Part shown: positions 58,671-64,000 of the stretch, piece by piece
Position numbering within the stretch: position 1 is the first letter of the stretch
How the letters are laid out: each line of letters begins with the position of its first letter
NCBI GenBank assembly: GCA_030323885.1
Contig: CM059194.1
Location: forward strand, 1,551,889-1,615,888
Length of the DNA: 64,000 bases
Reading direction: 5' to 3'
Source of the DNA: Branchipolynoe longqiensis
Lineage: Eukaryota; Annelida; Polychaeta; Phyllodocida; Polynoidae
Program-made: the position numbers and the translations under genes
The notes under the pieces: model-generated
What the model was told of the DNA's origin: nothing
Database searches by the model: none
Seen by the model: only the letters and a program-made list of their open reading frames with translations

Positions 58671-59050
58671 GTCATGGACTTCTTAGTATCGCCCTATTTA
58701 ATTTTCTTGGGTCTCGACATATTCAAATTTGTCCTGGTTTTCTGACGATAGTTATTGAATTTACCCAGTCTGTTGGTTCCGTTTGTTAGACAATCACACC
58801 TAATTTTAACATCCTAGCTAGCTCTTTATGAATTTCATTCTGTAGTGCGTGTGGGATTCGCCTTGGGGATCAATTATGTCATCAATGGATGGGTCTATAT
58901 ATATTTTTGCATTTACTTTTATTGTACCTAGACCTTTAAATACATTGCTATATCTATTTACCATATCATGGGTGTCTTCTTCCAGACTTTGGCTTGTATT
59001 GACTTCATCGATGCGTGCCTGTAGGTTTAGCTGTATGCATGCATGCTTGT
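58671..59050 (-). pseudogene. Gypsy (Ty3) pol fragment: linker and start of RT
   Basis: The minus strand reads DMVNRYSNVFKGLGTIKVN, then (after a frameshift near 58860) RRIPHALQNEIHKELARMLK and LGVI, a stop, then TEPTDWVNSITIVRKPGQ, a stop, and DPRKLNRAILR. This is the classical 'Y..VF.GLG ... R.P.AL...L...L..GVI....EPT.W.....V..K' entry into Gypsy RT. It ends at 58671, against the LTR-like block, before the catalytic YxDD region. Stops and a frameshift make it non-functional. It belongs with the protease and gag pieces at 60455-61200. Confidence 0.87.
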
Positions 59051-59084
59051 TTCCCTAGAATAGACTACATCACGTTTCCGACTG

Positions 59085-59640
59085 CGCATGCGCTGAAAAC
59101 GGCGTTTGGAACAAAGCAAAGGCTTATGGCCATTGAGTTTGCCGATACGCATAGGGCAAAACTTCGATTTTATTCAAAATAAATAGAAATACATAACAAT
59201 TTGGCACAAATATGGATGGAAGGATGCAAAATAATAATATAATGAATATGTTTAAGACACAACTCTCCACAATTAAGCATTTTGAGCTAAGAAACATACA
59301 ATTTCAGTCACTTTACAGGCTGATGTTTATCATCACCATTGATTAGCCAGAAGTAATTCTTGTTCTAAATATTAAAATGTCAAATGTGTCAACAACAACT
59401 TGTTTCAAAGAAATATATAACCAATATCTGGTTAATCCTACTCATTTTCTATTTCTACATATGTTATTAACCATAGGATTTGTCTAAATCTAAATGCACA
59501 TGACATAAGATGTGCTGGTTATATTGATGTAAATGCAATGCTGGATAAAAGATTAATATATTAATTTATTATATATATTTTTTTAGTTGGTATTCTATGT
59601 TTCAAACAAGAGTTGAGATGAGCTGAAACTAGCACATTTC
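59085..59640. repeat. Dispersed repeat, inverted partner of 40005-40870 (plus one foldback arm)
   Basis: CGCATGCGCTGAAAACGGCG, GCCATTGAGTTTGCCGATAC, ATTCAAAATAAATAGAAATA, CATTTTGAGCTAAGAAAC and TTGTCTAAATCTAAATGCAC match 40005-40870 reversed. 59488-59600 also matches the left arm of the foldback at 39738-39988. It interrupts the Gypsy remnant. Confidence 0.65.
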
Positions 59641-59743
59641 CTAGCTGCACCCAGTGTATTAGTATGTGCCAGGTGCTCCTCGCGGGTTTGTTTTGCTCTG
59701 ATGCATCCCACAATGCACTGTGCCGCTGGAACTGTGATGTAGT

Positions 59744-60453
59744 CAATTCACCCTATTCACACCGCGGCCATGTTGAAACCAGACCAAGGGCACTTACGCA
59801 TCTGTGAGGCGCCATTGTATGTAAAGTAATGTGAATACTTTTTTGTCAACCAAAACCTCTCGAAATCACTCAAATCTGAGGGTATTTATTTTTTAACATA
59901 ACATATTCATCTTTGCATACCTGTTTTCTATCTATTGGCCAATTCTCACGAAGATTGGGTGACCCTTGCATGGTGATTTTTCCCATTCTTTAACTACAAT
60001 GTGACTGTCAACTTCAAGTCTGCATAGTTATAGTGGTATCATGTAATGCAGCACTGTCAGCGTAGCTATCTGTGCAACACAGTTAAACAACTAGACTTAG
60101 TAATTACAAACTAATAAAAGATTTGTTAAATATATCTATATTAAGAAAGTTAGGCAATTTTGAATTTAAGAAAAGATTGGCAGCCAAGGTGAGTGACTTT
60201 GTTGACATTGCCTACTGAAATACATCTGATCATCACTCAATCTTCATGAAAATTGACCAATAAATAGAAAAAAGGTAAGCAAAAATGATAATGATAGTTT
60301 CAAAAGTTAATATCTTCAAATTTTACTCCTTTAATTCATGTAGTAGTTCATACACATCGGCACACAGTAGTGTCTTATGGCCATTGCCAATACTGACGCT
60401 TACTCAACCTCATTCTGATGACTAATTAGGTCGCGCGTGAATAGGGTGAATTG
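59744..60453. mobile_element. 710-bp foldback/TIR element inserted in Gypsy protease
   Basis: Termini CAATTCACCCTATTCAC and its inverse GTGAATAGGGTGAATTG. Inner arms (about 59895-59975 and 60185-60310) are inverted too (CTATTGGCCAATTCTCACGA versus CCAATAAATAGAAAAAAGG). The element truncates the Gypsy protease frame: the last 12 or so codons of that frame are TIR sequence. No coding capacity. Confidence 0.78.
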
Positions 60454-60454
60454 G

Positions 60455-60652
60455 GCTGCCAGCGTTCGTAACTTGAAAATGTATCCTTTGACGTCGTATC
60501 GTGATGTATGTTTCCCCATCGGGAATAACACGCTCTCCCATGTAAGTCAGAAGTCTGCATCGCGGCGGACTGATGTCGATATCCTGTAGTTTTTTAATTA
60601 TTCGGCGGGGGATGATATTGGCTTCTGAGCCTGTGTCGAGCTTGAAACACAC
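60455..60652 (-). pseudogene. Gypsy aspartic protease fragment
   Basis: CFKLDTGSEANIIPRRIIKK carries the DTG active-site motif in the usual retropepsin context. It is followed by CRLLTYMGERVIPDGETYI and HFQVTNA, then runs into the TIR of the 59744-60453 element. It lies in order between gag (60690-61200) and the RT entry (58671-59050) on the minus strand. Confidence 0.87.
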
Positions 60653-60689
60653 TTCAGTTCCTCCTACATGTACATCTGCATACTACAGA

Positions 60690-61200
60690 TCTTAGTTGTT
60701 GTCATTATCTTCCGTTATCACCCCAAAGAACACGCTGACGTCATCATGCTCGTCGTAGCTTGTTCTTGCCACGTCCTCCTCTTCGAGGCATGTTGTTCTG
60801 ATGCATTTTAATTTCGTTGATAGGTCTAGTAGTATTGTTTTCTTGTGATCTGCATACCTTAATAAAATGTCCAATGCGCCTGCAACCTGCACATTCTTTG
60901 CCTTTTGCAGGGCATTGCCCTCATGCATGCTTGTAACCGCAATTTGCACATATTGTTTGCATGTTGTTTTGCCTCGATTGTTGATATCGGGGTTTCCAGG
61001 ACACTGTTCGTCGCTCATCTCGCCTCGCCACTTCAGCGACATGTGTTTCTTGCATCTCGCTGTTCATCCTATTCAGTTGTGCCCCATTGTTTTCACTCAT
61101 TCGACACTTTTCAATGCATCTGTCCAATGTTAAATTTGGTGTTTGTAATAAACTGTCCCATAGTCTGTCACTTCTTACACCGCACACCACACAGCATCAA
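60690..61200 (-). pseudogene. Gypsy Gag C-terminus with two CCHC zinc knuckles, frameshifted
   Basis: One frame gives CGVRSDRLWDSLLQTPNLTL, CIEKCRMSENN and ICANCGYKH (first knuckle), then stops. The adjacent frame gives GQCPAKGKECAGC and CAGCRRIGHFIKVCR, a perfect C-x2-C-x4-H-x4-C second knuckle (about 60850-60895). A third frame continues CLEEEDVARTSY and VFFGVITEDND toward the protease. These are the usual features of Gypsy Gag (a VCGI.SD..RE.LL..PNLTL-like segment, then knuckles). At least two frameshifts. Confidence 0.85.
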
Positions 61201-61515
61201 CTATGTCACACTGCATCGACTCTTCTATGTCTCAATAGTTACAATAAGTTATCCTTACTTCATGCTAGTCTGAACAACTTTAGCTGTTGGTCACCTCGAA
61301 AATGGTGGTCCCCATAGGGGGCAGTCAAATGGAAAAGAAAAGCTCTGATTGGCTGAAACCACTGAATTCGTCAGCCATTTTCGAGGCGTGTTTTTCCTCC
61401 TGTCTGAAAAGGGAGATGTCTCCGAGACGACTCAGAGGCATACCCTGAATGCAAATAAGTCAGAAACACGTCTCGGAGCAGTCTCAGAGTCGACTCAGAG
61501 GCATATCCTGAACGC
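61201..61515. other. Small inverted repeat and a GACTCAGAGGCAT tandem
   Basis: CACCTCGAAAATGGTGG (61292) is inverted at 61376-61392 (CAGCCATTTTCGAGGCG), enclosing about 70 bp. GAGACGACTCAGAGGCATAC then recurs as GAGTCGACTCAGAGGCATAT (61428 and 61488). No gene. Confidence 0.55.
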
Positions 61516-61519
61516 AGCC

Positions 61520-61568
61520 CAGGTATGGCCTAGAATCTTGCTGGGGTGTAAAATTACAGCAACCAAGA
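61520..61568 (+). mobile_element. SINE-A 3' end fragment, diverged
   Basis: GGTATGGCCTAGAATCTTGC, GGGGTGTAAAATTACAGCAA resembles the SINE-A end (TATGACCTTAGATGTTGCT...). Weak match. Confidence 0.5.
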
Positions 61569-61751
61569 ACCCTCTCCCGGCCCTCTTAGATAACCGGGAT
61601 TGGGCTTCTAGAACAGCTTTTTCTCTCCAGCCCCGCACACTACCCTGCCGCCCACCTGCCTGCTCCCTTGCTCCCCCCCCCCTGATTTCTCCGACCACTA
61701 CCCACCAGAAGCCAACTCCCGGCTACATGGGACCACCTTTGGCGGTGCCCA

Positions 61752-61830
61752 TACAGTGTTGGAGATTTGCAGCCTTCAGCGCGCCAATGCGACTGAAAAC
61801 TCCCCAAAAACAAATGTTACTGGGGAGAAG
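61752..61830. repeat. About 75-bp dispersed block, inverted copy of 19986-20062
   Basis: ATACAGTGTTGGAGATTTGC, AGCCTTCAGCGCGCCAATGC, GACTGAAAACTCCCCAAAAA is the reverse complement of 20062-19986 with a small insertion. Confidence 0.7.
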
Positions 61831-61904
61831 GGAGAGGAGGGGGTAGGTACAAGAGTTGCCGGCTGTCCTCCTGTGTTACCACGTATGAGCCTAGCCAGGA
61901 ACCC

Positions 61905-62150
61905 AGCACTCCCCTCCACCCTCCACCCTCCGCCCTCCAGCCTCCACCCTCCACCCTCCACCCTCCACCCTCCACCCTCCACCCTCCACCCTCCGCCCTC
62001 CACCCTCCCCCCTCCGCCTCCACCCACCCCTCCACCCTCCACCCTCCACCCTCCACCCTCCACCCACCACCCTCCACCCTCCACCCTCCACACACCACCC
62101 TCCACCCTCCACCCTCCACCCTCCACCCTCCACCCCACACCCAACACTCC
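61905..62150. repeat. (CACCCTC)n minisatellite
   Basis: A 7-bp CCACCCT repeat with ACCA/GCC variants. The other strand is GGGTGGA-rich (G-quadruplex potential). Pro/His- and Gly/Trp-rich ORFs are artefacts. Confidence 0.95.
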
Positions 62151-62212
62151 ACTTCCACCCGACCACACAGAAATAAAGTCATCAAGACTTCTACTTCAAT
62201 GCCTGCGACTAA

Positions 62213-62487
62213 TGCTAGGTACACACCTACCGTTTTTCCGCACCCACCTACCGTATACGATCTAAAACTGCCCAAAAGTTGTGAGGTGTGCACTCCCCTA
62301 GCACATCTACCGATTGCGATTCACGACTAAAAACTCATTTTTAGGGCTAAAACGGTAGGTGTGTACCTAGCTTATGATTGCGATTCGCGATTCGAAAAAT
62401 GAATAGGCCCGTTTTCAGTTTTAAACGGGTCGGGTCGAGTCGCGAGTTTTAGTGCGTGAATCCTATACGGTAGGTGTGTACTTGGCA
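62213..62487. mobile_element. Harbinger-like MITE (TAA TSD), with an internal extra terminus
   Basis: Termini TGCTAGGTACACACCTACCG and (inverse) TGCCAAGTACACACCTACCG, with TAA at 62210-62212 and 62488-62490. A third terminus, ACGGTAGGTGTGTACCTAGC, lies inside at about 62353-62372, so 62213-62372 is a smaller complete element joined to a second one sharing an end. The 3-bp TAA duplication fits PIF/Harbinger-type elements (TWA). Confidence 0.85.
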
Positions 62488-62572
62488 TAAGAATGGACGA
62501 GCCCAGTCAGTGTATGCGCGCAGATTACTATTCTGCGTACAGGTAACCAGTGCAGGCATTACTGCACATAGG

Positions 62573-62630
62573 TTGGTTGGTTGTTGGAGTTTTCGTCATG
62601 TCAACATCTAAGGTCATATCAGATGTAGCC
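62573..62630 (-). mobile_element. SINE-A 3' end fragment
   Basis: TTGGTTGGTTGTTGGAGTTT, GTCATGTCAACATCTAAGGT, CATATCAG. Confidence 0.85.
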
Positions 62631-62639
62631 ATGTAAATA

Positions 62640-62830
62640 CATATCTATTATGTGATGCATAAGCATTATGCAGGTATAAATGCACGGAAGGGATTATATG
62701 TTTATTTCCTACCCTAATACTGATGGGGTGGCTTACTTGATGTATGGCCGCCCCCAACCAACCACGTGACCGGTGGCTCCACCTCTGGCACGCCTCTATC
62801 CTGGACGCTACACTGTCACTTGCGATCGAG
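62640..62830 (+). repeat. Dispersed TATA-bearing repeat, copy 4 (diverged)
   Basis: TATGTGATGCATAAGCATTA, GCAGGTATAAATGCACGGAA, GGGTGGCTTACTTGATGTAT, CACGTGACCGGTGGCTCCAC follow the same order as 36555-36850. The TATAAA core is retained. Confidence 0.5.
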
Positions 62831-63540
62831 AATATATATATATATATATGATTAGATATTCACATAATATATATAACTTATAGGGCGGTAGTTGAAAAGG
62901 ATAAGCTAGATAAATGATAATGTTTCCATGTATATATACATATATATATACCATGTATGCAGCAGTGATTCTTACTGTATATATATATATATATATATAT
63001 ATAATCGGATCACATACTATATAATTTCACATACATATATCATATTCATGTAAGCACATATATACATCTAGATGCATGTACATACACACATCAATGCACA
63101 CATGTATATGCATGTATGCATATATGCATACGCACATGCACACATGTATTAAATGCATATATGCAAATATGCACATATATATGCAGATGCACATACATAC
63201 ATATGCATATATTCATATATACACATATAAACATAATATATGTATGTATATGCCCAAATAAAACGTAAATATATACAAATATAACTATTTACACCTGTAT
63301 ATATGTATATTGATATATATTTAAATATGGACATGAACAAACATCTAACTATATTCTTACATACGTATATACATATATACACATAAATATACACATATAT
63401 ATATAAATATATATATTTTATCATTTGCAGTCATATACATTCCCTCATCGACACGATACACAAATAAATTTACATATTTATGCATACACATAATACATAC
63501 ATATATATACATACAAATTAGACATATATTATATATATAT
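62830..63540. repeat. AT-rich ATATATGCATAC low-complexity region
   Basis: (TA)n runs at about 62832-62849 and 62980-63003, and long ATATACACATATATGCAT-type DNA to 63540. ORFs rich in Tyr/Ile/His are artefacts. Confidence 0.9.
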
Positions 63541-63922
63541 ATACATACATCTTCTTTTCAATTTCAGTCCATTATTTCCCGTAAAGGAAAGCATAGCAAC
63601 CTATTGTGATAGCGTGGTTGTATGTGCAATCCCCCCCCCCCCCCCACACTATCCACCCCTTTGTATTGAGCCACTTTCTATAGTGCGTTCCGATTAAATC
63701 AGGTGGGAGGGTGGTGTGCTGTGCGATGATTCAATCCCATGATAGATTGCTGATGCACGCCTACTTTCTTGCGGGCACGCTCCATAGTCACCCGTTCCAA
63801 CTCGATTGAATTGGATGTTTTTTATTTGTATTATTCGTTTAAATATATAAAAGAAAAATTGTCCGGTGTGAATGAGAATGAAACGCGTCCTTTAGGGGCG
63901 AGACGGACTCGTAGTGGACACA
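63541..63922. other. No gene recognised; poly-C run
   Basis: C17 run at about 63630-63646. The remainder is ordinary sequence. Confidence 0.5.
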
Positions 63923-64000
63923 AATTAGTTTGATTTAACGACGCCACTAGAGCATATTGATTTTCATCATCGGTTATTGGACGTCAAACATATGGTCATT
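63923..64000 (-). mobile_element. SINE-B, cut by the window end
   Basis: TTAGTTTGATTTAACGACGC, CTAGAGCATATTGATTTTCA, GTCAAACATATGGTCATT: the 3' end of a reversed SINE-B. The head lies beyond the window. Confidence 0.9.

Noticed and set aside
61756..62293. Pro/His- and Gly/Trp-rich ORFs
   Set aside because: Products of the 7-bp CACCCTC repeat.

Overview
The window looks like gene-poor, repeat-saturated DNA from an animal nuclear genome, most likely a mollusc. The evidence is dozens of tRNA-derived SINEs with target-site duplications (TSDs), several MITE families, decayed Gypsy, tyrosine-recombinase (YR) and non-LTR retroelements, kilobases of mini- and microsatellite, and one 500-N assembly gap. 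The mollusc placement is inference: the SINE with the TAGCTCAGGCGGTAG head (here 'SINE-B') resembles, from memory, a SINE widespread in molluscs. No host gene, rRNA or functional tRNA gene could be supported. One short signal-peptide-like ORF near 46.2 kb is the only non-repeat coding candidate, and it is weak.

Layout. 0-4 kb: MITEs, a SINE inside an inverted-repeat element, and an internally deleted YR retrotransposon that keeps its split direct repeats (A1-pol-B1-A2-B2). 4-12 kb: C- and G-rich minisatellites, nested SINEs, an AT-rich array, a CpG-rich patch, a degenerate AAATTGAGC array, a 4-copy satellite and a 33-bp array carrying GTCACGTGAC. 12-21 kb: SINE-dense DNA, a tandem segmental duplication, 20-bp and 34-bp satellites and a LINE RNase H fragment fused to a SINE head. 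21-32 kb: a GC-box/CCAAT promoter-like patch beside 700 bp of alternating purine-pyrimidine DNA, more SINEs and MITEs, and 2 kb of GT-rich arrays. 32-36 kb: the assembly gap, an intact gag-like ORF of a YR retroelement (minus strand), and a nested set of TTAA-flanked elements.

36-50 kb: SINEs, a 508-bp element with 80-bp inverted termini, foldback and TIR elements, and a tandem array of SINE tails. 50-55 kb: a 72-bp-unit minisatellite, a 200-bp unique block and a GT array. A shortened copy of this set is pasted into a SINE 2 kb away. 55-64 kb: a decayed LINE endonuclease, an LTR-like block, scattered pieces of one Gypsy element (gag, protease, start of RT) broken by a foldback element, a Harbinger-like MITE and AT-rich repeats.

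Nothing here forms an operon or pathway. The useful reading is a stratigraphy of transposition: SINE-A is the dominant recent family, with perfect 11-14 bp TSDs, and it inserts into older SINEs, MITEs and satellites. I found no clear evidence of a new functional system. The strongest unusual structures are the split-repeat YR element, the SINE-LINE fusion, the templated insertion at 54.26-54.98 kb, the nested TTAA elements and the two CACGTG arrays. All calls are from reading the sequence; no searches were run.
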